A DNA stretch of 44,414 bases from Actinomycetota bacterium (GTDB lineage: Bacteria; Actinomycetota; Actinomycetes; Mycobacteriales; Mycobacteriaceae): contig JAFDWN010000032.1 of the NCBI GenBank assembly GCA_018268465.1, positions 1 to 44,414 of the forward strand. The letters run 5' to 3'. Under the pieces are notes generated by a model. The model worked only from the letters and a program-made list of their open reading frames with translations, had not been told where the DNA came from and searched no databases. Below, one piece after another: positions 25,866-33,451 of this stretch (its first letter is position 1; every line of letters starts with the position of its first letter). Position numbers and translations under genes: made by a program.

Positions 25866-26735
25866 TCAGGATGCCGGCGGAGCGATGACGAGATCGACGT
25901 CATGGGTGCGGCAGAGCTGGGCGAAATGGTCCTCACGCTCGTCGCTGACCACGGTGTGCACGTCGGACAGCCGGCACACGCCGACGAAGTCGGTCAGCCC
26001 CATCTTGGTGTGATCCATCGGCACCACCACCCGGTGGGCCTGGGCGATGATCGCGCGTTTGAGGTCGGCTTCCCCGAGATCGGCGACGCTGAACAGTTCG
26101 CCCGATATCCCGGTGACGCCGATGAACGCGAGGTTCACCGTGAACTGTCGAGCCGATTGCAAGGCAAGCGGTCCGACGTAGCTGTCGGCGATCGGCCGGT
26201 ACTGCCCTCCGACGACGGTGCAGTGCACGCCGCCGAGGTCGGCGAGCACCCTCGCGACCGGCACCGAGTTGGTCAGGACGTTGAGGTGACGACCGAATCG
26301 GGGCGAGCCCGTCGCCGCTTCGGTGGCGATCTCCTCCGCGATGGCAAGCGCAGTCGTGCCGGCATCGAGGAAAATCGAATCGTTGTGCCCGAGCAAGGCC
26401 ATGCAGGCCTGGGCGATCCGCTGCTTACCCTCGGCGTTGGCGCTGCGGCGGGTCTCGACCTGGATCTCGTAAGCGGGTTTACCCGCCGCCAGCGCGCCGC
26501 CGTGGGTGCGGCGCAGCTTTCGCTCCTGGTCCAGCACGGCGATGTCCTTGCGGATCGTCGGCTGTGTCACCCGCAGCTGCTCGGCGAGCTCGGTGACCTT
26601 CACCCGACCGCGGGCGTTGACGATGTCGAGGATGCGAGCGCGTCGCTCCTCGGCGAACTCCGGCGCCTGAGCCATCCGCTGCGAACCTCCGCCCACCATC
26701 TCCACGACCCTCTCCATCATCATGGCGTCCAGCAA
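25866..26735 (-). CDS. DeoR-family transcriptional regulator
   Basis: A 289-residue repressor-type protein at the end of the sugar operon. The winged HTH (about 28-85) carries the DeoR signature with VTELAEQLRVTQPTIRKDIAVL and RTHGGAL. The C-terminal DeoRC sugar-phosphate-sensing domain has FLDAGTTA, LTNSVPVA and GGQYRP. DeoR proteins bind a phosphorylated sugar and release operators; the locus here would be its target. Several starts are possible, the longest overlapping the hydrolase gene by 16 bp; an ATG at 26720 or 26675 gives a family-typical N-terminus. Candidate operators with TCGAAA half-sites are at 30443-30461 and 31365-31386. Confidence 0.9.
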   Translation of the reverse strand: MLDAMMMERVVEMVGGGSQRMAQAPEFAEERRARILDIVNARGRVKVTELAEQLRVTQPTIRKDIAVLDQERKLRRTHGGALAAGKPAYEIQVETRRSANAEGKQRIAQACMALLGHNDSIFLDAGTTALAIAEEIATEAATGSPRFGRHLNVLTNSVPVARVLADLGGVHCTVVGGQYRPIADSYVGPLALQSARQFTVNLAFIGVTGISGELFSVADLGEADLKRAIIAQAHRVVVPMDHTKMGLTDFVGVCRLSDVHTVVSDEREDHFAQLCRTHDVDLVIAPPAS

Positions 26736-27547
26736 CGGGAAAGATGGTCACACACGACCTCATGCGCGCGTGTCGCCGACGCGACGGGATCGTCGTCGCG
26801 CGGCGGGATGACCGCCAGGTGGCTGCCGCCGATCGCGTCGCCCCAGGCTCGCGCGACATCCATCGGGTGAACCGGGTCGCGCTCGGTACCCACCACCAGC
26901 GTCGCCGCCGCGATCGCAGCGAGCTCCCCCGGATCGGAGTATGCGGTGTTCGTCGGCACGCTGCGCAGCCGCTCGGCACGCGCGACCGCGTCGGGTGCGT
27001 CGAACTGCGCCATCAGGCTCGCAGCGCCCAACGCACTGACCGCCGCGACAGCGCGGTAGCCAGCCGAGTCGGCGAAGCGCGCCCGCGCGGCGGTGAGGTC
27101 GGGTTCGCCCAGTGCCGCACCGATGTGCGCCATCACGGCCAGATTCGGCGGCAGCGACTGTGCGGTGAACGCCGGCCGGACCAAGGTCAGGCTGCGGACG
27201 TCGACGTCGCGCCGCAGTGCCGCCCGAAGGGCGATCGCCGCGCCCATCGAGACCCCGACCAGGTGGGTCGGTTTGCCGGCCTGCCCCAGCTGGGCGATCA
27301 GCGCAGCGAGATCGGCCACCAAGGCGTCGAATCGGAAGTCCGCCGGGCCGCCGACGATCGGGGTGCCCCCGTGGGCGCGGGCGTCGGGTGCGAGTACCGC
27401 CGCGCCGTCCAGGCGGTGGCCCGCGATCAGGTCCAGCGGTTGGCGGTGATCGGCGCCGAGCCCGTGCAGCAGCACCACCAGCTGCGCACCGCCGGGATTG
27501 TCGAGTGTGTAGTGCGCCGCGGCCGCGTATCGTTCGTGGCCGGTCAT
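26720..27547 (-). CDS. Alpha/beta hydrolase
   Basis: A 275-residue alpha/beta hydrolase. The oxyanion loop HGLGADH, the nucleophile elbow GVSMGAA (Ser) and the late acid/His region (GTERDPVHP, SATRAHE) match the fold. Substrate unknown; in this operon it may hydrolyse a sugar lactone or ester. ATG at 27547 is chosen because it forms an ATGA overlap with the isomerase stop; a longer start exists at 27568. Confidence 0.8.
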   Translation of the reverse strand: MTGHERYAAAAHYTLDNPGGAQLVVLLHGLGADHRQPLDLIAGHRLDGAAVLAPDARAHGGTPIVGGPADFRFDALVADLAALIAQLGQAGKPTHLVGVSMGAAIALRAALRRDVDVRSLTLVRPAFTAQSLPPNLAVMAHIGAALGEPDLTAARARFADSAGYRAVAAVSALGAASLMAQFDAPDAVARAERLRSVPTNTAYSDPGELAAIAAATLVVGTERDPVHPMDVARAWGDAIGGSHLAVIPPRDDDPVASATRAHEVVCDHLSRCWTP

Positions 27548-28410
27548 GGGGTGCGCCATGGGGCGCACTGAAAGACCACTCGCCTCAGCAGATCGGCCAC
27601 GGCCGGCAACTCACGCTCGGACGTGTCCTGGATGATCAACGGAATCTGTTGTGGCAGAGCATGGTACAGCTCGGCAACCAGTTCGTAGTCGAGCACACCG
27701 CGACCGGCCAGGGTGGCCGACCACGGCACGGTGTCCTTCGCGTGTACGCAGATGGCGCGCGGACCCAGCACGTCGAAGGCACGTTGCAGCGTCTGGCGGT
27801 GCAGGCCCGGCTCGACGTCGGTGATCAGATTCGCCGGATCGAGGATGAATCCGACCTGCCGGCTCTCGGCGCCGAGTTCGGTGAGCAGACGCACCGCGCG
27901 ATCGACGTCGGAGACGGTGTTCGCCGGTTCGGGTTCGATCGCGAGCAGCACCCCGGCGGTCCGCGCGGCGGGAATCAGGGCGTCCAGCGACTCCCGGAAG
28001 TCCCGCCACGCATCATCGCTCGAGGTGTCGGGATGTCTCCCCCACATGTCGGTCGGGTTCCGCGAGCCGCTGCACAACGTCGCCGCCACGGCGCCGCTGT
28101 CCCGCAGCGCCGCGATGAACGCCGCGGCCCGCCCGGTTTCGGCGGCGCGCCGCTCCGAGTCGGGATGGGCGGTGTTGTAGGTCGCCGAAATCCCCCACAG
28201 GGCAGCGCCATATGCCGTGAAACTCGCTCCGATCGAATGCAGATCCAGCGCGGCCAGGGACTCCTCCGACGGGATGGTGGGCACGCCCAGCGCCGACAGG
28301 TTCAGCTGGACCTGCTTCAGGCCGTGCTCGGCGAAGGCGGCCGCCAATTCGGCGGCCGTGGTGCGCTTGAAGATTCGGGCGAACGCGCCGAGCATCGCCT
28401 CGGACGTCAC
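27544..28410 (-). CDS. Sugar phosphate isomerase/epimerase (AP-endonuclease-2 TIM barrel)
   Basis: A 288-residue protein of the xylose isomerase-like TIM-barrel family. Metal-ligand type positions are suggested by IEPEPANT (Glu), FILDPANL (Asp), CVHAKDT (His, Asp) and IIQDTSE. Such enzymes isomerise or epimerise sugars or inositols. GTG at 28410 is preceded by GAGG at good spacing and overlaps the oxidoreductase stop as GTGA; a GTG two codons upstream is also possible. Exact substrate cannot be read from sequence. Confidence 0.82.
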   Translation of the reverse strand: MTSEAMLGAFARIFKRTTAAELAAAFAEHGLKQVQLNLSALGVPTIPSEESLAALDLHSIGASFTAYGAALWGISATYNTAHPDSERRAAETGRAAAFIAALRDSGAVAATLCSGSRNPTDMWGRHPDTSSDDAWRDFRESLDALIPAARTAGVLLAIEPEPANTVSDVDRAVRLLTELGAESRQVGFILDPANLITDVEPGLHRQTLQRAFDVLGPRAICVHAKDTVPWSATLAGRGVLDYELVAELYHALPQQIPLIIQDTSERELPAVADLLRRVVFQCAPWRTP

Positions 28411-29453
28411 AACCACACCTCGCGGCCGTCGGACATGGAGGATTCGGCGACCGCCTCGATCCAGCGGACGGCGTCGACCCCGTCCTGGGGCGATGGTTCC
28501 TCGGCCGTGCCGTCGAGAATCGTCATGGCGAAGTGGTCGGCCTGCAGCTTGTAGGCGTCCGTATCACCGAAATGCGGTACCAGAGCGGCATTTTCGTCGT
28601 CGATATGGACTTCGACCGCGCTGGCCTGTTTGAAGAACGGAAACGGGGTGCGGATGCTGATATGCCCGTTCGCCCCGTAGATGTCGGCGCCCTCGGCGTA
28701 CACACCGTGCACCGCGGCCGCGACCTCGAACGAGATCAGCCCGCCGTGATCGCGCATGCCCGCGACGCCTTTCCACGAGTAGTCCTCCCCGACGTTACCG
28801 ACCCGGGCACTGACCCAGGTCGCGCGACCCGCCAGGTGGATGATGCCGTCGAACAGATGCGCCCCGTGGGTGGTGAGCAGATAGCGTTCGCGGTCCTGTT
28901 TGAAGCCGCTTTCCACGCGCCGGACGTCCGCGTCGACCACCGTGTCGGGGAACAGCGTGGATTCCACGGGCGCCCGGTCCGCCATGACTCGGTACCACGA
29001 GGTGAAGCTGAGAATCTCGCCGATACGCGAAACATGCTGTTTGGCAAAGGCGATGCCCGGATCGTGCCGCTTCATGGCACCGGTCTGCAGCTTGAGGCCC
29101 GACTCTGCGGCCAGCCGCGCCAGGTCCACCGCTTCGGCGCTGGTCTGTGCCAGCGGTTTCTCCATGAGGACATGTTTGCCGGCGTGCAGAGCCTCGGCGC
29201 CGAGAGGGTAGTGGAAGCGGTCGGGGGCGGCGATGAGGACCGCGTCGATGTCGGGGTCGGCCAGCAGATCTGCGGTCTGGGTGTAACCGGCGATGCCGTA
29301 GCGCGCCGCCACTTCGCGGGCCAGCGTCGGACTCGGGTCACTGATCGCGACGAGGTCGACATGGCGGGTCTTGGCGAACACGGGCAGATGTGCGACCTGC
29401 GTGATGCGGCCTGCGCCGACGACTCCGAGTCGGATCTTGCGGTTGTCGGTCAT
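28407..29453 (-). CDS. Gfo/Idh/MocA-family oxidoreductase
   Basis: A 348-residue NAD(P)-dependent dehydrogenase. The N-terminal Rossmann fold has VVGAGRITQVAHL, and the conserved EKP (98-100, MEKPLAQ) is present. The C-terminal domain contains the substrate region with DHGGLISFEV. Typical substrates are sugars, inositol or their lactones. ATG at 29453 is the only good start; a long upstream frame overlaps the ROK gene without homology. It overlaps ROK by 4 bp, so translation is coupled. Confidence 0.88.
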   Translation of the reverse strand: MTDNRKIRLGVVGAGRITQVAHLPVFAKTRHVDLVAISDPSPTLAREVAARYGIAGYTQTADLLADPDIDAVLIAAPDRFHYPLGAEALHAGKHVLMEKPLAQTSAEAVDLARLAAESGLKLQTGAMKRHDPGIAFAKQHVSRIGEILSFTSWYRVMADRAPVESTLFPDTVVDADVRRVESGFKQDRERYLLTTHGAHLFDGIIHLAGRATWVSARVGNVGEDYSWKGVAGMRDHGGLISFEVAAAVHGVYAEGADIYGANGHISIRTPFPFFKQASAVEVHIDDENAALVPHFGDTDAYKLQADHFAMTILDGTAEEPSPQDGVDAVRWIEAVAESSMSDGREVWL

Positions 29454-30397
29454 GAGGAGAGCCCTTCGGGGATTCGGGGTGGATTGCCTGCGATGCGTTG
29501 CTGCGCGATGCGGGCGGCACCGACGGCGGCCGCGATCGGGCCCACCGGGTCGGCGATGATCCGGGGCAGCGGTCGTGATGTCGGGAACGCCCGCTGCGCG
29601 GCCAGCCGTCGTTCGATCGCGGGGATAAGGAAAGGCGCTGCCGCATGCCCGAATCCGCCGGCGAGGTAGATGGTCGCCGGGTCCAGCGCGTTCACCACAC
29701 CGACGAGTGCCGTGCCGATCGCGGTTCCGGCGGACTCGAGGATGTCGTGCGCCGGCCGGTTGCCGGCGACGGCCGCCGAGATGAGCTCGGCCGCGTCCCC
29801 GCTGGGTGCCAGTCCGGCCCGTTGCGCGATGCGCCCGACGGCCGGACCGCTCGCGAACAGCTCCAGGCATCCGCTGCTGCCGCACGGACACCGGTGCGGC
29901 CCCGGCGCTTCGACGGGAATGTGGCCGAACTCCCCGGCGAACCCCGACGAGCCGTCGACGATGACTCCGCCGGCGGCGACGGCACCGCCGACGCCCGTCC
30001 CGAGCGCGACGAGCAATACGACGTTGGCGGTGGCGGGCGTGTCGTCGAACTGGGCGGCCAGCGCGGCGTTGGCGTCGTTCTCGACGACGACGGGCAGGCC
30101 GACCCGGTCGGCGAGAAGGCTGCCGACCGGCGACCCACTCAGCCCGAGCAGCGCACCGCGCATGAGCGCGCCGGTGCGACGATCGACGAGTCCGGCCACG
30201 GCGAAACCCACCGCGGCGGGTCGAGGGTGCGCGTCGGCGAGCTCTTCGGCGACGGCGAAGGCGGTGGCGAGCGCCCCAGACCCGGAACCGTCATGCGAGC
30301 GATACACCGGCGCGCTGCGTTGGCCGGCCGGCCCGACCACGACGCCCGCGACCTTCGTCCCGCCGAGGTCGATGCCGACGGTCGGTGGTAACCCCAC
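29450..30397 (-). CDS. ROK-family sugar kinase
   Basis: About 315 residues. The phosphate-binding GIDLGGTK at the N-terminus, the catalytic Asp (VVVENDANAALAAQ), the ALGTGVGGAV loop and the ROK zinc motif HRCPCGSSGCLE are visible, as for glucokinases and N-acetyl sugar kinases. Lacking an N-terminal HTH, it is a kinase and not a ROK repressor. GTG at 30397 with an upstream GGGGGT is preferred; the frame is open back to 30484, but that part covers the inverted repeat at 30443-30461. Substrate is undecided. Confidence 0.88.
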   Translation of the reverse strand: MGLPPTVGIDLGGTKVAGVVVGPAGQRSAPVYRSHDGSGSGALATAFAVAEELADAHPRPAAVGFAVAGLVDRRTGALMRGALLGLSGSPVGSLLADRVGLPVVVENDANAALAAQFDDTPATANVVLLVALGTGVGGAVAAGGVIVDGSSGFAGEFGHIPVEAPGPHRCPCGSSGCLELFASGPAVGRIAQRAGLAPSGDAAELISAAVAGNRPAHDILESAGTAIGTALVGVVNALDPATIYLAGGFGHAAAPFLIPAIERRLAAQRAFPTSRPLPRIIADPVGPIAAAVGAARIAQQRIAGNPPRIPEGLSS

Positions 30398-30442
30398 GGG
30401 CGTGGACCCCCGACCTGCGACCGCTCGATTAGACGCGATTAC

Positions 30443-30461
30443 TTTCGATTGCACGTCGAAA
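30443..30461. promoter_or_regulatory. Inverted repeat operator candidate upstream of ROK kinase
   Basis: TTTCGA (30443-30448), 7 bp, TCGAAA (30456-30461). The right arm continues as TCGAAAACGTAA (to 30467), a motif repeated with one change upstream of the substrate-binding gene. Lies about 45 bp before the preferred ROK start. DeoR-type regulators are known to use CGAAA-like half-sites; binding here is inferred. Confidence 0.55.
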
Positions 30462-30496
30462 ACGTAACACACCGCGTCAACCACGACAACGGTTGG

Positions 30497-31255
30497 TCAC
30501 CGCACCGTCCATCCGCCGTCGACGACGAGCGTGTGACCGGTGATCATGGATGCCGCCGGGGAGGCGAGGAAGGTGACCGCCGCCGCCACCTCCGCGGGAG
30601 TTCCGATCCGGTGCAGGGCTGCGATCCGTTCGACGGTGTCGGCGCGGAATGCCGGATCGGCCAGCGCCGGTTGCGTGCCGTCCGTCGCGATGAAGGTGGG
30701 CGCGACCGCATTGACCCGTATACCGCGCGGCCCCCACTCGACGGCAAGGCATTTCGTCAGGTGGATCACCGCGGCCTTGGCGGTGCAGTACGACGACTCA
30801 CCCGGCAGCGCCACGAGGCCCGCTTGAGATGCGACGTTGACGATCGCCGCATCACCGTCCGGCCCGAAATACCTTGCCACGTGCTGAGACAGGAAGAACG
30901 TCGAACGAACGTTGAGGGCCCACACCGCATCGAAGTCGTCTTCGGTGACGTCGAGTGCGTCGCCGAGAATGCTGCCGCCGGCGTTGTTGACCAAGATGTC
31001 GACTCCGCCGAGTTCGGCGACCAGCCGATCCAGCGCAACCCGGCTCGCCGCCAGATCCGTCACGTCCATCGCCGCATGTGCCACCCGACGGCCCAGTGCC
31101 TCGATCTCGGCGATCACCCCCGAGTCGCGCCCGGTGCGCAGGCCGAGCCCGACGTCGGCACCCGCCTTGGCGAGGTCCACCGCGATGGCGCGACCGATCC
31201 CGCGGGCGGCGCCGGTGACGATCGCGATACGGCCGGCGAGGGTCTGTTCGGTCAC
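30497..31255 (-). CDS. Short-chain dehydrogenase/reductase
   Basis: A 252-residue classical SDR. NAD(P)-binding TGAARGIG (14-21), NNAG (90-93) and catalytic Ser143, Tyr156 and Lys160 (SSYCTAK) are all present, with the C-terminal SMITGHTLVVDGGW typical of sugar and oxoacyl reductases. First gene of the minus-strand catabolic arm, so probably oxidises the imported sugar or polyol. ATG preceded by a GGAG-type site. The 99 bp downstream contains the ROK operator candidate. Confidence 0.9.
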   Translation of the reverse strand: MTEQTLAGRIAIVTGAARGIGRAIAVDLAKAGADVGLGLRTGRDSGVIAEIEALGRRVAHAAMDVTDLAASRVALDRLVAELGGVDILVNNAGGSILGDALDVTEDDFDAVWALNVRSTFFLSQHVARYFGPDGDAAIVNVASQAGLVALPGESSYCTAKAAVIHLTKCLAVEWGPRGIRVNAVAPTFIATDGTQPALADPAFRADTVERIAALHRIGTPAEVAAAVTFLASPAASMITGHTLVVDGGWTVR

Positions 31256-31438
31256 GTGATGCTCCTTCGGGTTGCGGATCCGAGTTTCGGAATCCTTCTT
31301 GACACTAACGCTCTGTTGTGATTTACACTACAAATCACAATCAAACGCGGCATTACAAATGCTATCGAAAGTCGTCGAAAGCGTAAGCCGCTGCGATCGT
31401 CCATCCCTTCATCCCCCTCAGAGACGAGGAGAAGCACC
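31256..31438. promoter_or_regulatory. Divergent promoter of the sugar locus with two operator types
   Basis: A perfect 9-bp inverted repeat TTGTGATTT (31316-31324) / AAATCACAA (31332-31340) with 7-bp spacer. It overlaps a plus-strand promoter candidate: TTGACA at 31299-31304 and TACACT at 31324-31329 (spacing 19). Further on are two direct TCGAAA copies 10 bp apart (31365-31370, 31375-31380), the second reading TCGAAAGCGTAA, nearly the same as upstream of the ROK gene. GAGGAGAAG at about 31426-31434 is the ribosome site for the GTG at 31439. The palindrome is not a CRP-type spacing. At least two regulators may act here. Confidence 0.65.
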
Positions 31439-32578
31439 GTGCGCATCCTGACCCGCCGCCGTCCACGTGTCCTCCGCGCAGCCGTGCCTGCGCTCACCGC
31501 AGGCGCCTTGCTCCTTTCGGCATGTGGCGCCAACTCGACCGGCCCCGACGAACCCGCCGGCGTAACCGCCGCCGCACCCTCCCAGGGCACGATCGGGGTA
31601 CTCCTGCCGGAGACCGCGACGTCGGCCCGGTGGGAGGCCTTCGACAAGCCGTTCCTCGCCGCGGCGATCGAGCAGGCCGGTTTCACCGCGAACATCCAGA
31701 ACGCCCAGGGCGACGTCCAGAAGTTCGTCAGCCTGGCCGACGGCATGATCACCAGCGGCGCAAAGGCGCTCATCATCGCCTCACCCAACCCGGAGGTGGG
31801 CGTGACCGTCGAGCAGAAGGCACGCGATGCCGGCATTCCGACGATCGCCTACGACCGGCTCAACCCCGGCGGATCCAGCGACTACTACGTCACGTTCGAC
31901 AACCTCGCCGTCGGTGAACTGCAGGGCCGGGCACTGGCCGAGGCATTGGCGGACAAGCCCGGAGCGCACGTCATCCAGATCGAAGGCGCTCCCGACGAGA
32001 ACAACGCCGTGATGTTCCACCGGGGCCAGATGCAGGTCCTGGCGCCGCTCTACGACGACGGCTCCTTGAATCTGGTTCGCGACCAATTCATCCCGGGGTG
32101 GGACAACCAGCTCGGCGGCACCACCTTCGAACAAATCCTGACCGCCAACGGCGGCAAGGTCGACGGCGTCGTCGCCGCCAACGACGGGATGGCGGGTGCG
32201 GTCATCACCGTGCTCCAGAAGAACCGCCTCAACGGCTCGGTTCCCGTCACGGGCCAGGACGCCACCCTGGCCGGATTGCAGGCCATCCTGCGCGGTGACC
32301 AGCTGATGACGGTGTTCAAGGCGATCAAGCTGCAGGCCGACGCCGCCGCGAAACTGGCTGCCCTCGCCGCGACCGGCGACACCGGTGCGGCCGACGCCTA
32401 CGCCGACCAGAGCACCGTCGACCCGAAATCCGGACGAGAGATCCCGTCGATACTGCTTCGCCCGCAGGCCGTCACCAAGCAGAACGTGAAGGACGTCGTC
32501 GACGGCGGTTACGTCAGCGCCGATCAGCTCTGCACCGCCGACCTGGCGGCGGCGTGCACGGAATTCGGCATCGAATGA
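31439..32578 (+). CDS. Sugar ABC transporter substrate-binding lipoprotein (XylF-like)
   Basis: A 379-residue periplasmic-binding-protein type 1 protein. Signal peptide with basic start and lipobox LSAC, so Cys29 is lipidated. The mature domain follows XylF/rhizopine-binding-type patterns: IGVLLPETATSARW, TIAYDRL, IEGAPDENNA, GVVAANDGMAGA and PVTGQDAT. It captures a pentose-like sugar outside the membrane for the ABC transporter encoded next. GTG start with GAGGAGAAG. First gene of the plus-strand operon; stop overlaps the ATPase start as ATGA. Confidence 0.92.
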   Translation: MRILTRRRPRVLRAAVPALTAGALLLSACGANSTGPDEPAGVTAAAPSQGTIGVLLPETATSARWEAFDKPFLAAAIEQAGFTANIQNAQGDVQKFVSLADGMITSGAKALIIASPNPEVGVTVEQKARDAGIPTIAYDRLNPGGSSDYYVTFDNLAVGELQGRALAEALADKPGAHVIQIEGAPDENNAVMFHRGQMQVLAPLYDDGSLNLVRDQFIPGWDNQLGGTTFEQILTANGGKVDGVVAANDGMAGAVITVLQKNRLNGSVPVTGQDATLAGLQAILRGDQLMTVFKAIKLQADAAAKLAALAATGDTGAADAYADQSTVDPKSGREIPSILLRPQAVTKQNVKDVVDGGYVSADQLCTADLAAACTEFGIE

Positions 32579-33423
32579 CCGACGAGCGCTTGCGCGAGGA
32601 GAAAACCAGCACCGACGAGCGCTTGCGCGAGGAGAAAACCAGCACCGACGACCTGTTGACGTTGCGCAATGTGAACAAGGCGTTCGGCCCCGTCCACGTG
32701 CTGCACGACATCGACTTCTCCGTACAGGCCGGCGAAGTGGTCGCGCTGGTCGGTGACAACGGCGCAGGCAAGTCGACGCTGGTGAAGTGCATCGCCGGTG
32801 TTCATCAGATCGATTCCGGCACTGTTTATTTCGCCGGCGACGAGGTGCATGTGGACGGGCCGAGAAGCGCGTCGCAGCTCGGCATCGAGGTCGTCTACCA
32901 GGACCTCGCACTCGCCGACAATCTCGACATCGTGCAGAACATGTTCCTCGGCCGCGAACGGGGATCGGCGTGGCTCCTCGACGAGGCGTCGATGGAGGAG
33001 GAGGCCCGCCGCACGCTGGCCGCACTGTCGGTGCGCACCATCAGCTCGGTGCGCCTACCCGTCGGCGCCCTGTCCGGCGGTCAGCGCCAGACCGTGGCCA
33101 TCGCGAAATCGGTGCTCTGGGATTCGCGGGTGATCCTGCTCGACGAACCCACCGCGGCTCTCGGTGTCGCCCAGACCCATCAGGTGCTCGAACTCGTCCG
33201 TCGCCTCGCCGAGCAGGGCATCGGGGTCGTGCTCATCAGCCACAATCTCGGCGACGTCTTCGCCGTCGCGGATCGTATCGCCGTCCTTTACCTCGGACAT
33301 CTGGTCGCCCAGGTCGGCGCCGGCGAGGTGACACACAACCAAGTGGTGGAGCTGATCACGTCGGGCCGGTCGGGCGATCTCGGACTGGCCCGCCCCGAAA
33401 CATCCCCCTCCGCGGGCTCCTGA
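32575..33423 (+). CDS. Sugar ABC transporter ATP-binding protein, single domain
   Basis: A 282-residue ABC ATPase with one nucleotide-binding domain: Walker A GDNGAGKST (60-68), Q-loop YQDLAL, signature LSGGQ (166-170), Walker B VILLDE (186-191) and switch His223. XylG, RbsA and MglA usually have two domains in about 500 residues, so this is a half-length version expected to work as a homodimer. The ATG at 32575 overlaps the preceding stop. Its N-terminus carries a perfect 33-bp tandem duplication coding TDERLREEKTS twice, giving a charged extension of about 26 residues before the first beta strand. Confidence 0.92.
   Translation: MTDERLREEKTSTDERLREEKTSTDDLLTLRNVNKAFGPVHVLHDIDFSVQAGEVVALVGDNGAGKSTLVKCIAGVHQIDSGTVYFAGDEVHVDGPRSASQLGIEVVYQDLALADNLDIVQNMFLGRERGSAWLLDEASMEEEARRTLAALSVRTISSVRLPVGALSGGQRQTVAIAKSVLWDSRVILLDEPTAALGVAQTHQVLELVRRLAEQGIGVVLISHNLGDVFAVADRIAVLYLGHLVAQVGAGEVTHNQVVELITSGRSGDLGLARPETSPSAGS
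32578..32643 (+). repeat. 33-bp tandem duplication in the ABC ATPase gene start
   Basis: Two perfect 33-bp copies (32578-32610 and 32611-32643), beginning ACCGACGAGCGCTTGCGCG and ending in GAGGAGAAAACCAGC. A third partial copy begins at 32644. In frame, it repeats 11 residues. Each unit contains GAGGAG, so it also repeats a ribosome-site-like sequence close to possible TTG starts. Confidence 0.95.
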
Positions 33424-33451
33424 CGGATCCGCAGAAAGCACAGGCGATTTC

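Noticed and set aside
29450-30484. ROK-family transcription repressor
   Set aside because: No N-terminal helix-turn-helix, only the kinase domain.
30890-30920. SOS-like TCGAAC-GAAC-GTTGAG sequence in the SDR gene
   Set aside because: Right half-site mismatches and it is inside coding sequence.
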